A DNA stretch of 36,178 nucleotides from Lingula anatina (GCF_001039355.2 NW_019775669.1:1-36178); one strand, 5' to 3'. Positions 1-10,266 are shown, counted from the first letter of the stretch. Notes: generated by a model not told the origin, from the sequence alone. Made by a program: numbers and translations.

Positions 1-91
1 ACTATAAGGGCAGTGTGCCAGGACAGTACGGACTTCGCAGGACAACTGTAACGATGTATATAATAAGGCATATAAGACAGTGCAGTTTCAA

Positions 92-127
<36 letters not shown>

Positions 128-900
128 ACAGAGTAATTAATTTGGGTTACTTTTTACATGAGTTATGTAAGAGACAGATAGTGGTAATTTGTATGCGTTA
201 CATTGACTCTAAAACGCTGCGATTTCGCTTGTTACATGTTTGCATTTTCAAGTTACACAGCAATAATCAATTATTCGCTTTGTTTTGAAAATGCTTTTAT
301 ATAATGCATACCAGTCGTGAAAAGCAAACCTGGTAAATTAAACCTTGTTTATTCGTTACCTCACGTGTATCTGACTCGAAAACAAACTTTTCACCAGTTT
401 AACAAAGTATGAGAGGACATGAATACCGATAACATGATAGCATACGTACTTATCTTGTTTTGGAAGATTAAAAGGACCTAATAACATGATATCGGAATTC
501 CCATTTGATGAAGTGCGGAGTTAACCCACCTTTCCTTTTGATTTTTTTTCTTATTTTTTATACAAATGTGTATTTGCCAAACAATAATTCTCTGTACATT
601 TACAATAAATTTTCACATAAAGTATTGTATCACACACTCTCTCCATCAAACTATCATAGCTCTAAACCACCTCACATCACGTGAAATAAAGTGATCAGAT
701 CGTCATTACCTCCATATGCTGTACGCTGATGGATAGTATTAAAGCAAACAACCAGTAGTTTTTATGCTTCGTTTTACCAAAGATATTGATTTTATTCAAG
801 TAGTCGTTGCATTGTGGAGATCAATCATAATTTTTGCATTAGCACGAATAAATTATATACAACATGTTGTGTTAAGGTACAATCATTAAAATTAAGTCAC
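1..900. repeat. Diverged duplicated block, copy 1, with 30-nt poly-T
   Basis: A run of 30 T occupies 94-123, followed by GCTGACAGAGTAATTAATTT. The sequence after it to about 890 is matched, with many substitutions and indels, by 3030-3540. Shared landmarks include the TTTACCAAAGATATTGATTT stretch and the GCACGAATAA stretch. The T-run next to a conserved flank could be the poly-A tail of a minus-strand retrocopy, but this is inference. No coding region is supported here. Confidence 0.7.
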
Positions 901-2640
901 GATTAGAAATATGTACACGATGTTACAAGACATATTAAGATTCCGCTATTATATCAGTTCTTTGATCATGATGATGTTTTATTGTAGAGTGTTAATAGTC
1001 AGATGGTTAAAGCTCATGTTTTACAATTATCTGGCAAAAGGTTTGTCTGACAAGGACTCTTCTCTTTTCAGGTTCTACAGGCGTATTGGTTCTTACCACG
1101 CTTTGCTATATGGTAAGTGGATTCTTTTTGAAATTTGTAATCATGAAACTTGTGAAAACACTTTTTTTTTCAAATTTCTTGTGAAACAGATTATTCGGTC
1201 ACAGGTAGATAACATTTGGGGAGGCGAAAGGGAAACAAACACACACACACTGTTCTTGACTCACTGTTGTATGTGAAGTTTGCGAAATTTCAGAAATGTC
1301 GACTATTTCAGAGGATACCTGTCATACCCGGTACGTGGAAGTTAATCAGACAGAAATTAGCACAGTCGTGAAAAAAAACTAGATTTTTATATTTTAGCAG
1401 AATTCAAGTTACGTTCATACATGCTCAATGAACACAGAGAACAGTTCAATGTTCACAACATGCACATTGAAAAGTGTCGCGAAAACTTTATCTGATTTAT
1501 TTTTTAAACTGAGCCAATTCAAACTTGACATTAAATTTGTCTGTTCATGTACATGCAGAATTCGTGCAAACAACGTTTTGCATAGCCCTTTAATAGTACG
1601 GTACTTAAACACAAGATACCATGTGAATTATTGACGCATGGGCTAAAAACTGTTCCATTCTTTTGAAATGTATTTGGCTTTTGACAGAAAAATATATGAG
1701 GACAACTTAATTTTGATACGTAATGACTTCTTACACGCATTACAGAACTCCATTTGTTCACTTAATTTTTCTCATCATGTGCCAAACAGAAGTGATTTAA
1801 AACACTAAAATTTCAAGTTGAATGACATCTGTAACAAGAAAAAAGTGCAGGGTTCTTTATAATGTGTGAATTTGTTTTATTTTTCGCACGACCGCATAGT
1901 TTATTTGTTTACTTCAGCTAAAAGTAAAGAGGTTATAATTTCAATGCTTACGGGCCTGTAACAGAACTGAAAATACAAGTCATCTGGTGCAAAATCTTTA
2001 AATGACAAATATTCGACTTTTAGACACTGAAATATTAATATACACGATTTATGACGTCAGCAAAAGGGCATCGACCGGCAGCTGCACGAGAACCTCACGT
2101 TTAAACAAGGTCACTGGACACAATGGATGGACCAGAGTTGGATACGTAACTTACAAGTCCATTTCCGACGGCAAGGCTGAGGGAATTGACTTAGAATGCA
2201 CATAAAGTGTGAAAGTATATGATTACCATAACGGAACATAGAAGAAACTTTTCCTATTTTAATTCACATAAAATGTTGCTTTATCAGTTAAAAAAATATA
2301 AAAAATATTCCCAGAGTTTATTGTCCTTGTCTTTTTTAAAATAAGTTAAATAAGCTTAGGGGATAGCAACACGAGATACAAAAATATGTACTTTATCAAA
2401 ATGGATTTCACAGGATTCGGATTCCATCTGATATTTTATATTCATTCGCCAATGTCCTTTTCTAATCATTAAAAACACTGTACCCAAAGTCTTTATATTT
2501 CTTTTAATCCTTATGAAATTCATTGCCATTTTAATTTTTTTTCCCATTTTTTGTGCAGGTTATGTATTTGGATGTATTTAGACGACATGACACTTAAAAG
2601 TTACAAATTAAGGGAATAGACATGTCAAAGTATAAAAGTA
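900..2640. other. Intergenic, no supported gene
   Basis: AT-rich sequence. The part from about 1880 to 2200 is matched by about 3640-3860, so it belongs to the same diverged duplication as the block before it. A short splice-flanked open segment at 1072-1112 is treated as a finding, not as a gene. I see no RNA gene and no long conserved reading frame. Confidence 0.5.
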
Positions 2641-2980
2641 CTAAATCCGACCAAATGCAACCATATAGTTTCAAAAATTAAAGCTGAAAAAAAAACACCA
2701 CAGGGTTTCGTTACATTTTTCCACCATTTTTCGTTGCAATGTGAACTTAAATTACAGTAGGCCAAGAATACGAGCAGACATATGAAGGAGGCGCAGTTTT
2801 TTTTTTTTCTGACAGAATGATTAATTTACTAATCCCGACCAAATGAAGCCATACAGTTTCAAATATTAAAACTTTAAAAATACCACAGGGTTTCGTTTCA
2901 TTATCTCCTTCATTTTCCATTGCAACGTGAACTTGAGGGACGGACAGTAGGCCAAGATTACTAGCAGACTTTTTATTTTT
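2630..2980. repeat. Tandem pair of about 200-bp repeats
   Basis: Two adjacent copies (about 2638-2826 and 2828-2975) share in order a CCGACCAAATG segment, an ACCACAGGGTTTCGTT segment and a CAGTAGGCCAAGA segment. The first ends in a T-run followed by CTGACAGAATGATTAATTT, the same junction motif found after the T-runs at 94-123 and 3030-3046. This makes three occurrences of the T-run plus motif within 3 kb. Confidence 0.75.
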
Positions 2981-3028
2981 ATTTTATTTATTTATTATTA
3001 TTATTTATTTATTATTATTATTATTATT

Positions 3029-3870
3029 ATTTTTTTTTTTTTTTTTGCTGACAGAGTGATTAATTTGGGTTATTTAGTACATGACTCATGACTTATGTGA
3101 AGAAAACGGTAGTAGTAATTTGTATGCGTTACATGGAGTGTAACCTGCTGCCATTCTTAAGTTGCATGCTGATAATCAATTATTCACTTTGTTTTGATAC
3201 TGAAGAAATGCATTTATGTGGTGCATACCACACGCTCTACAGCATTTTATTATAGCTTAAAAGCACGTCACATCAGGTGAAAGTGATCAGTGCGTCATTA
3301 CCCCTACCAGTGTATGCTGTGTGCTGAAGGATGCTATTTAAGCTAAGAACCCGTAGTTTCAAGGATGATTTATTTGTGCTTTGTTTTACCAAAGATATTG
3401 ATTTTATTCATGTAGTCGTTGCATAACGTATTGTGGAGATCACTTACAATTTTTGCACTAGCACGAATAATTTTAAGAGCGTGGATGAATTTTATATTAA
3501 GCATGCTGTGTTGAGGAACAATCACTAAAACCACAATAACTTATTAAGGTTGTTGATAGAAATTGATATTGGAATGTAAATAGAGTGTTGAACTATTGAC
3601 GCTTATGAAATCCCTTTTTTCAACAGGTTATTCGGTCACAGGTCACGACCGCATAATTTTTTTGTGCTTATGGGCATATAACAGAGCTGAAAATATAAAG
3701 CATCTGTTGCAAATTCTTAAAATGACAAATATTAGATTTTTTAACTGAAGTATTTATATACATCATTTTTGACATCAGCAAAAAAAAAAAAAGACATTGA
3801 CGGGTAACTTGCACGAGAAACTCATATTTAAATAAGGTTACTGGACAACGGTGGATGGACCAGGTGTACA
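3029..3870. repeat. Diverged duplicated block, copy 2
   Basis: Counterpart of 94-890 and 1880-2200. It begins with a TTA/TTATT-rich microsatellite ending in a T-run (3030-3046) and the GCTGACAGAGTGATTAATTT junction. It is shorter than copy 1 because material equivalent to about 900-1880 is mostly absent. No gene is visible. Confidence 0.65.
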
Positions 3871-4560
3871 CACGTACATGTACCTAGTAGAATGGGACGC
3901 TGAAGGGTGTGGCAAAGGCGCAGATGAACTGGATGCATGCTCCCCCTCGTTCGTCCACAGCAATGACCCAGATATTGTGGACAATAAGCCATGCTTCAAG
4001 TTTGTCCGCAATTCCGCTGTTCCCAGAGACAGTACTTTGTTTAAGAATGTTTCAGTTTTAGGGCATTTTTAGTGTATTTTAACGTATTGTTTGTTATAGC
4101 ATACAAAGAAACTCACCCGTAATTGTAACTGTATTTTAATATCAATCAGTAAAAGAAATTACATATTATTTGCTTAGAGCGAGAGGAAAAACGAAAGAGC
4201 GTTCACTTGCTCGCGGAATGAAACCATTGCTGCTAAAGGCCACAATCAAGGCTTGCCGGGATACGGATGACGTCATCAAATGTTTTATGGCGGGTAATAC
4301 GTACACTTAGTGAAGTGAATCTACTTTAAAATTATACATCACTCGTGTTTATATGTATTTGATTAAAGTCGATAAACTTTAAGGTGTTCGACTTCATACA
4401 ATTTGCGTCAAAACGATTTTAAAACAAAATCTACGTTTGTTTTACCTTTTATCTACAACCTATTCATTTTTTTACCTTTAAATAACTTAAACTTCAAATA
4501 GTTTTAATCTTTTCTTGCACAGTTCATAAACGACTTAATGGACACATTGGATTGACTGCT
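3871..4560. other. Intergenic with a CRE-like palindrome
   Basis: After a short open segment (3851-4072, discussed as a finding) the sequence is AT-rich. A less AT-rich patch at about 4190-4310 contains a perfect 12-bp palindrome GATGACGTCATC at 4266-4277, matching the CREB/ATF consensus TGACGTCA, just before an ATGGCGG. This could be a promoter-like patch, but no downstream gene can be joined to it. Confidence 0.3.
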
Positions 4561-4980
4561 TTTCATGCGCTGTTCACGTCCAGAGGAGGAACTCCACAGA
4601 CTTAACACTCACCAGGGCGGAGAAACTGTATATCAAGAGGCAAGAAGGATAAACATCGCTCAATGGCAATATACTGAATTGTGTATCGGCCCGATAAAAA
4701 TGGATCGATCCCGTCTCCACTCCCCTAAAGACGGTTTTTATACAGGTGAGAAGGCAGTTCTGTTTAACTGAAATATGTCGAATGCTTCCTAATCTTCACG
4801 TGCTGCTGCTCGCCTGAGGAAGGCTATGTATCTCGTTAAATTTTCTATTGATTTATATTTGTCGAGATAAATAACTTAACTGTTGATTGTTATCTATCGT
4901 GATAAAAATGATTTATTTTAAACTTGTCCAACTCGGTCATAATAAAAAAAGATAAATTTGTGCCAATGAAATTATCTTTC

Positions 4981-6516
4981 TCACGTNTTAAAGTAGGATT
5001 CCTTCGTATCCCTTATAAGTTCCTTAACAAGCACAGACTGAGTATCATAACAGAGTATATTGCCCGGAGTAGGATTGGTTTTCATTTTAGCATAAAGTTT
5101 CTTTTTTTTATTTATTTCATGTTTTAGTCTATCAGAAAACCAAGGTTTATCATTCCTTTTAATAATTCTTACTTTTTGCGGAATATGCTTTTTAAAGATA
5201 AGGAGTAATCTTTCAGTAAAATTTCTAGTCATTTCGTGTATATTATTTTGAGATTGAAAAAAGGTATCCCAATCAAAGCTTATAATATCATTGTTTAGAC
5301 CATGAATATTAGCTTGATCATATTTCCAGATTATTTTCTTATATGGCTTATATTTAAGCAGAAAAACATCAAATGAGGACACGAGAGTGCTATGATCGGT
5401 CGATCCAATGGGAGCCTCAACTGACACATTTGTAACCAACCCTGGGATATCAGTAACTGTCAAGTCAATGCACGAGGATGAATCACCTTGTATTCTGGTT
5501 GGTTCTCTTACTAGCTGGTCCAGACCATGGGTTGAGAACAGATCATGTAGCAATTCACCTGCAACATCATCCCTTCCACCCAGGTACCAGTTCCGTGAGT
5601 GGGCGTTAAAGTCCCCGTTGATGATTATTCCGTCAGATCTGGATAATTTAGCTCTATAGAGACAATCAGATAATTGACTTATAAATTGGTTTCTTTCATT
5701 TGCAGTTTGGCTTGGAGATCTGTAAAAAATACCATACAGAAGCTTTTTATATTTAAGCTGTAATTCAATCCAAAGGCAATCCAACTCCGTGTTACACAAG
5801 TCCTCTCTTATTTTATATATCATGTCATTTCCCACATAAATTATAAAGCCACGTCCCTTTTCCGAGTATAAAGGATTATGATAGCCATCGATGTAATATT
5901 TACTAGTCAGATAATGCTCAGGAATTTTCCCCGCTTCACACAGACCGATTATATTAATTTCCAATTGTTTAGCGCGAATGGATAGAGCGTCAAACCTTAG
6001 CCCGTTTTCGGCCCCAAGGCTACGTATATTCGAAAAGAGTATTTTTAAGTCATTTTCAGGTTTAAGCCTAGGCCCTGGGTTGGGATGTACGTCACCGGCG
6101 AGAAGAAGTTTGAATCCTGACAGACTTATATATTGAAATGTCGACGTCGTTTGGAAGAGAGTTAAATAAAATGCAAGTAGTTCAGCCGCAATAAGTATAT
6201 AGGTTTTCACATAATATGATTTAGCGAATAATTGCGATATGCAACAAAGTAACAGTAGTGAGGACAGATTGCCGCCAGCGACACACGCAAAGGAGAATGG
6301 AATAACCGGCCGATCTTTATGATCTTGGGTTACACTTATAGGATATACCAAGTAAAGGCACAAAGTTACAATGATAAAGAGGAAGATGAGAGCGGTTAAC
6401 GGTTTCATATAAATTAAATAAGGGAACTTAAGGTGTGTTTCCCTTTTCTTAGCCATACCTTTGAGACAGCAGAAACAACCAACCGTCACCCTCCACTGCA
6501 TCAAGCTAATCCCCAT
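4981..6516 (-). CDS. Retrotransposon ORF2, N-terminal hydrophobic region, 2A-like motif and endonuclease; RT lost
   Basis: The 511-residue frame is open from Met 1, but Met 37 (MKPLTALIF) is an attractive alternative start because a signal-like hydrophobic stretch follows at once (39-60). A second hydrophobic zone spans about 72-125. A 2A-like DVHPNPGP lies at 142-149. The exonuclease-endonuclease-phosphatase fold follows with its hallmarks: FSNIRSLG (161-168), IIGLCEAGK (189-197, catalytic Glu), YRSPS (265-269), NGDFNAHS (300-307), CIDLTVTD (349-356) and STDHSTLV (372-379, catalytic Asp-His). In the family this domain nicks the target DNA for target-primed reverse transcription. The frame ends about 130 residues later, where the reverse transcriptase should begin, so the protein is truncated. 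The last codons include an ambiguous base. Confidence 0.85.
   Translation of the reverse strand: MGISLMQWRVTVGCFCCLKGMAKKRETHLKFPYLIYMKPLTALIFLFIIVTLCLYLVYPISVTQDHKDRPVIPFSFACVAGGNLSSLLLLCCISQLFAKSYYVKTYILIAAELLAFYLTLFQTTSTFQYISLSGFKLLLAGDVHPNPGPRLKPENDLKILFSNIRSLGAENGLRFDALSIRAKQLEINIIGLCEAGKIPEHYLTSKYYIDGYHNPLYSEKGRGFIIYVGNDMIYKIREDLCNTELDCLWIELQLKYKKLLYGIFYRSPSQTANERNQFISQLSDCLYRAKLSRSDGIIINGDFNAHSRNWYLGGRDDVAGELLHDLFSTHGLDQLVREPTRIQGDSSSCIDLTVTDIPGLVTNVSVEAPIGSTDHSTLVSSFDVFLLKYKPYKKIIWKYDQANIHGLNNDIISFDWDTFFQSQNNIHEMTRNFTERLLLIFKKHIPQKVRIIKRNDKPWFSDRLKHEINKKKKLYAKMKTNPTPGNILCYDTQSVLVKELIRDTKESYFXT
6070..6093 (-). other. 2A-like motif DVHPNPGP in ORF2
   Basis: The minus strand encodes LLAGDVHPNPGP at residues 138-149 of the long frame. 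The 2A ribosome-skipping consensus is D(V/I)ExNPGP; here His replaces the Glu while NPGP and the preceding Gly-Asp-Val are kept. 2A-like motifs at this place in APE-type non-LTR elements of invertebrates have been described. Whether this variant skips is unknown; loss of the Glu usually weakens activity. Confidence 0.6.
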
Positions 6517-7352
6517 TTAGATGGTACACCTCCCACGATACATCCCCCCTGATCCCCATGCCAAGTCCCTCCTCCGGCTCCCCTTCACAACATATAAAAC
6601 AGTTAAAGAACATGGTTATATAAATGGGAAAGAACAAAACAGAATAGATAATACTCTTGACAGGTCGTATAGTGTAGATTGAGATGGCACGGTGAAAAGA
6701 AAAGGCAAGGTTTGGGATGGCTTCGGAATTAAATACGGCTGTAAGTTTTCTACCAATCTCCATTAGTAAGGTCATTGATGTGCAAGGCTTGCATGTGCTT
6801 ACTTATGTCATCTGGACCAGTTATTGATTACTATTTCGTCCATCATAAAACAGATAATGGTCATCAGAAGTTGATAACAGTAAGTCATCCATCTTAACCA
6901 TCGTTTGGTGTCTCATCCATTATGAGCCAGGTATCGTGTAATTAAATTGACATTTTTCTAGTTACACACCAGCTTAAATATGCATTTATCCATTGATTAA
7001 TAGAGACATGACTCTAAAACCTACGTAAAATCAAACTAAAGCTCATCGAGGATAATCACCAATAAATGTTTGGTCAGTTACACCTCAGATTAAAATTTAG
7101 TATTTTCTGACTGGCTATATAGAGAGACAACTCCATAGTTACATTCTCCATGTGGTAACAAGATAACCGACCAGTCGTGTAGATGTTTACATGCTTGACT
7201 AAAAAGATGTGATATAGCTGACTAACTTGGCTGTTCTTTAGTGACAAATGGAAGCACACAAGCTTGACTAAGTAGTGATGTTGTATAGCTAGCTACGTTG
7301 ACTGTTGTTCAGTGGCAAATTGAAAGCACACAAAAGACTGCACGACGGCTAC
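6517..7352 (-). other. Inter-ORF linker of the retrotransposon
   Basis: An 836-bp stretch between ORF1 and ORF2. A minus-strand frame at 6775-6506 (89 aa, one hydrophobic stretch) overlaps the first codons of the long ORF2 frame by 11 nt. It may be a remnant of a longer ORF2 leader or chance. A roughly 70-bp tandem duplication (about 7190-7260 and 7261-7333, each starting GCTTGACTAA and ending with AAGCACACAA) lies next to the end of ORF1. LINE linkers are usually shorter, so the linker may contain an insertion. Confidence 0.45.
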
Positions 7353-8324
7353 TCACACCACTTGCTTGCGTGGTTTACGAATTACGGGTGGTTTGGCAGG
7401 GGCATTTTCCATGTCGGTGATAATATTGTCAATGTCGTCAGTTACTTGGAAGACACGAATGACTCCGTTTTTGGTTTTCCCAAGAATTTTCCCTCTGTCT
7501 GACCAACAATTAGAGATCGAACCGTGATCCGTCAGTCTTCTTAAAAGACCACGATTCATTGGGCTTAAATCTTCATAGACACGGATCCCGGTCCCTTTCA
7601 ACAGAAATCTATTTCCAATAAAGTCATCACGGACAGCTTTAGAATTCAGCCTAATTATAATTTGGCTTTGATCTGCCCTCTTATGTTGAGGTAGCCTATG
7701 CGCCGTTTCTATATCATCGCTGACAAGTTTTGGATGAATCGGTGTGTCAGATAAAGTTTTCACCAAGCTGGAGATGCAATGCTTCACATTGAAAGGCTCT
7801 TTTTTCTCCATTTCACTTAAGGGGACCCCGGAAAATCTTAGCTGTAAGCGTCTCGAATACTGAGAGTTCTGATTAGCAAGAAGTGTTACTTGATTTAGAT
7901 CCTCTTTTATTTTCAGATTTTCTGCTCGTAACAAGCTAAGTTCGTCCTGCAGCTCCGCATTAATTTCGGCAAGCTCGGATTTGATGGGAGCTATTTTAGA
8001 TGTAATGGCCTCATTTATTGCCGCTCGAATTTTCACATCGACAGATTTCATTTTCTCATCCAAATGTTTCTCGAAATCAGTGAGCATGTCTTTCATACGT
8101 GATTCAAACTGGCTTAGAAAGTTAAGAAGATTCGGGTCGGGATCATTAGAAAAGGCATCAGAAGACACGATCCTATTTTCAGGCGTATTTGGCCTACCTC
8201 TTTTACCAGGAGGCTGTACGGGGCTTGACTGGTCGTCGTCATCATATATTCCTCCATCTTGGATGTCAATCCCAGTCCTTTCCCTGGTGCCCGTTAGGAA
8301 ACTAGTAATAGCAGACTGTGCCAT
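7353..8324 (-). CDS. Retrotransposon ORF1 protein (coiled coil plus RRM-like), 323 aa
   Basis: Intact 323-residue frame. Residues 1-60 are polar and acidic (an IYDDDDQ patch, then a basic KRGRP patch). Residues about 66-155 form a heptad-rich region rich in Glu, Lys and Leu, as expected of a coiled coil that trimerises ORF1 proteins. Residues about 160-230 resemble the RRM of L1-type ORF1 (LRFSGVP, IETAHRLP, IIIRLNS), followed by a C-terminal-domain-like part (VYEDLSPMNRGLLRR) and a basic tail. Family knowledge: such proteins bind retrotransposon RNA as nucleic-acid chaperones. It precedes ORF2 on the same strand. The lack of stops over 972 nt suggests a fairly young copy. The start is the first Met of the frame. 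Confidence 0.85.
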   Translation of the reverse strand: MAQSAITSFLTGTRERTGIDIQDGGIYDDDDQSSPVQPPGKRGRPNTPENRIVSSDAFSNDPDPNLLNFLSQFESRMKDMLTDFEKHLDEKMKSVDVKIRAAINEAITSKIAPIKSELAEINAELQDELSLLRAENLKIKEDLNQVTLLANQNSQYSRRLQLRFSGVPLSEMEKKEPFNVKHCISSLVKTLSDTPIHPKLVSDDIETAHRLPQHKRADQSQIIIRLNSKAVRDDFIGNRFLLKGTGIRVYEDLSPMNRGLLRRLTDHGSISNCWSDRGKILGKTKNGVIRVFQVTDDIDNIITDMENAPAKPPVIRKPRKQVV

Positions 8325-8468
8325 CTTTTGCTTGCATCCACCTGCGTACAGACACTGCTAGGAGACTTTATAAGATATGTCGAGACCTCGAATTTCACTA
8401 AGCAGCAGCCAAACTAAAGAAAGACACTCTAACGTCCGAGCCTCCCTAATCTGTGACCATTACATCTC

Positions 8469-8478
8469 GTGACGTCAC
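8469..8478. promoter_or_regulatory. CRE-like palindrome GTGACGTCAC
   Basis: Perfect 10-bp palindrome containing the full CREB/ATF consensus, placed upstream of ORF1 in the minus direction. Internal promoters are a feature of full-length LINE 5' UTRs, so it may have driven the element. Motif match only. Confidence 0.3.
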
Positions 8479-8685
8479 AACCTCCCAAATAAATGAGGTT
8501 TTTATTATTAAAGCATCCCAATTAAAACATACTGTCGCCTATTGCTCTAGCACTGTAAATATTTAACACTAGAGTAGTGGCGACTAAGGTTTGTACATGT
8601 ATATCTAACATTTTAATTTTTATGGAGCAGTACATATGAACCCAAAAAATAAATCACATAAGAATCAGTTTACTGAGTTACGCAT

Positions 8686-9340
8686 CATTTTCTGATTTCA
8701 TTGTTTGTTCTCTGTTGTCGCAACTCTGTGGTTGCGTGCGACGTTGTATATGTGCGCACGCTTGTTTTTACGTCGCTTATTCTTCTTTGTTACGTTAAAA
8801 TGATACATACGTTACCGATAAATACGTTACCATGAAGCGTGTAAATATTTATTTATTCTATTTTCATTGGTTTTCTTTCGTTTTGTGGGCCGGCACTTAT
8901 GTCTTAATGCTACATTAAAATGAAAGAAAACGAGACAAATAAGATTTCTTGCCTTCAACTATCTGTGAAAATTGTCCATTTGATTCATACGTTACCGATA
9001 TATATGTACGTGACCAAATGTCACGACTTTGTGAGTGGGTGTGACTTTGTATATGTGCGCACTACGTTTTACGGCCTTCATTCCTCTTTGTTACGTAAAT
9101 ATGATACATATACGTTACCAAATAACGTGAAGGTATTGTTTTCTGATTTCATTGTTTGTTCTCTGTTGTCGCGACTCTGTGGTTGTGTGCGACGTTGTAT
9201 ATGTGCGCACGCTTGTTTTTACGTCGCTTGTTCTTCTTTGTTACGCTAAAATGATACATACGTTACCATGAAGCGTGTTAATATTTATTCTATTTTCATT
9301 GGTTTTCTTTCACTTTGTGGGCCAACACTTATGTCTTTTA
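8686..9340. repeat. Three-unit tandem repeat of about 220 bp
   Basis: 8686-8905 and 9138-9340 are nearly the same sequence (TTTTCTGATTTCATTG, GTATATGTGCGCACGC, TACGTCGCTT, CATACGTTACC and CATTGGTTTTCTTTC in order). The part between, about 8985-9130, is a more diverged unit with the same GTGTGACTTTGTATATGTGCGCAC core. Each unit contains the palindrome TGCGCA and several CGT/ACG steps, unusual in this CpG-poor window. No gene. Confidence 0.85.
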
Positions 9341-9436
9341 TTTGTGTTTCATTAATATAGTGTTGGCGCACAAAAGGAGAGACAACCAATGAANACACAA
9401 AACACAATCATAGCGATGACGTTGGTGGGGTTGGTC

Positions 9437-9539
9437 TGGGGAGGGAAGCACAGATGTTTAAGAAAAAAGTATGTGTATAAATATATATATTGCATTTATA
9501 CACATACTTTTTTCTTAAACATCTGTGCTTCCCTCCCCA
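9437..9539. repeat. Perfect inverted repeat, 46-bp arms, 11-nt loop
   Basis: Arms 9437-9482 and 9494-9539 are exact reverse complements (46 of 46) separated by 11 AT-rich bases. Copy 2 of the segmental duplication has only the first arm (about 15257-15285) and then continues directly into the sequence that follows the second arm here. The inverted arm was therefore gained in copy 1, or lost cleanly in copy 2. Confidence 0.95.
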
Positions 9540-10266
9540 TACTTGGTCGCAAAGTCTGTCTCGCCCCTTATTTCATATGTTTCTGTTTACAAAGGTTCAC
9601 CTTACATCTATAAACCATTTTAAATTGTGTAGTTGCCAGGTGGAACAGACTTGAAGTAGCAGGCCACAAATCATTCGTTATTCACAACCAGAGCCAAAAA
9701 GACAAAAATAGCTGTCACTCCTTTAAAATTAAAATGAGTAGTCCGAGGTTGAAAATCCGCCGACTGTCTTGTCATCCATATTAACACGTTAACAATTAAT
9801 TCATGGCCAAAACAACAGTAAATCCAAATGCAGAAATATGCAGAAAGCTGTAAAATACTATGAATTTTAAAACTGTTTAATATCCACTCGACAACTTTGT
9901 TAACAGACGAATGCTGGATTTATTCAATAAAGGAACTAATTAAAAAATTTACATTTTTAAACCTGCAATAAAAGTGATATATTGAGGAAATAAAAGAGGA
10001 AACCATTGCCATTTGAAATCTGAGCACGTGGAGTGCAAACGTGGGTGCGCACAAGTGCGTGGCACCATTTCACACAAAACATAAACAAATACAACTTACA
10101 TCTCTGATTAAATCGTCTCATTTGGCAAGGTTAACGGCTAATTACAAACCCTGGACCGAATCCCCTTGTCATGAAAAAACATTTACCAATGTAAGAAATA
10201 CTATTGATTTAATTCTTATTTGCTCTGGTAGCTTGAGGGAGCTTCCAGCCACTTCTTCTCGCACTG

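Larger units (their letters stand above)
4988..8480 (-). mobile_element. CR1/L2-like non-LTR retrotransposon, RT half missing
   Basis: The minus strand carries, in order, an ORF1 with coiled coil and RRM-like region (8324-7353), a linker of about 0.8 kb, and an ORF2 with a complete apurinic-type endonuclease domain (6516-4981). After the endonuclease the frame runs into an ambiguous base at 4987 and then stops; no reverse transcriptase motif follows. Ordinary LINE copies are truncated at the 5' end, so an intact 5' half with a missing 3' half points to a later deletion or an assembly join at the N. The 5' limit is uncertain. A perfect CRE palindrome (8469-8478) lies about 145 bp before the ORF1 start and could be an internal promoter element. 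Confidence 0.85.

Noticed and set aside
4266-4330. Promoter with CRE and ATGGCGG start
   Set aside because: The frame from that ATG stops after seven codons and no first exon can be joined with confidence.
4565-4771. Possible plus-strand exon ending at TACAG|GTGAGA near 4744
   Set aside because: The donor looks good, but frames from the only nearby acceptor (about 4522) hit a stop early and no protein family is recognised.
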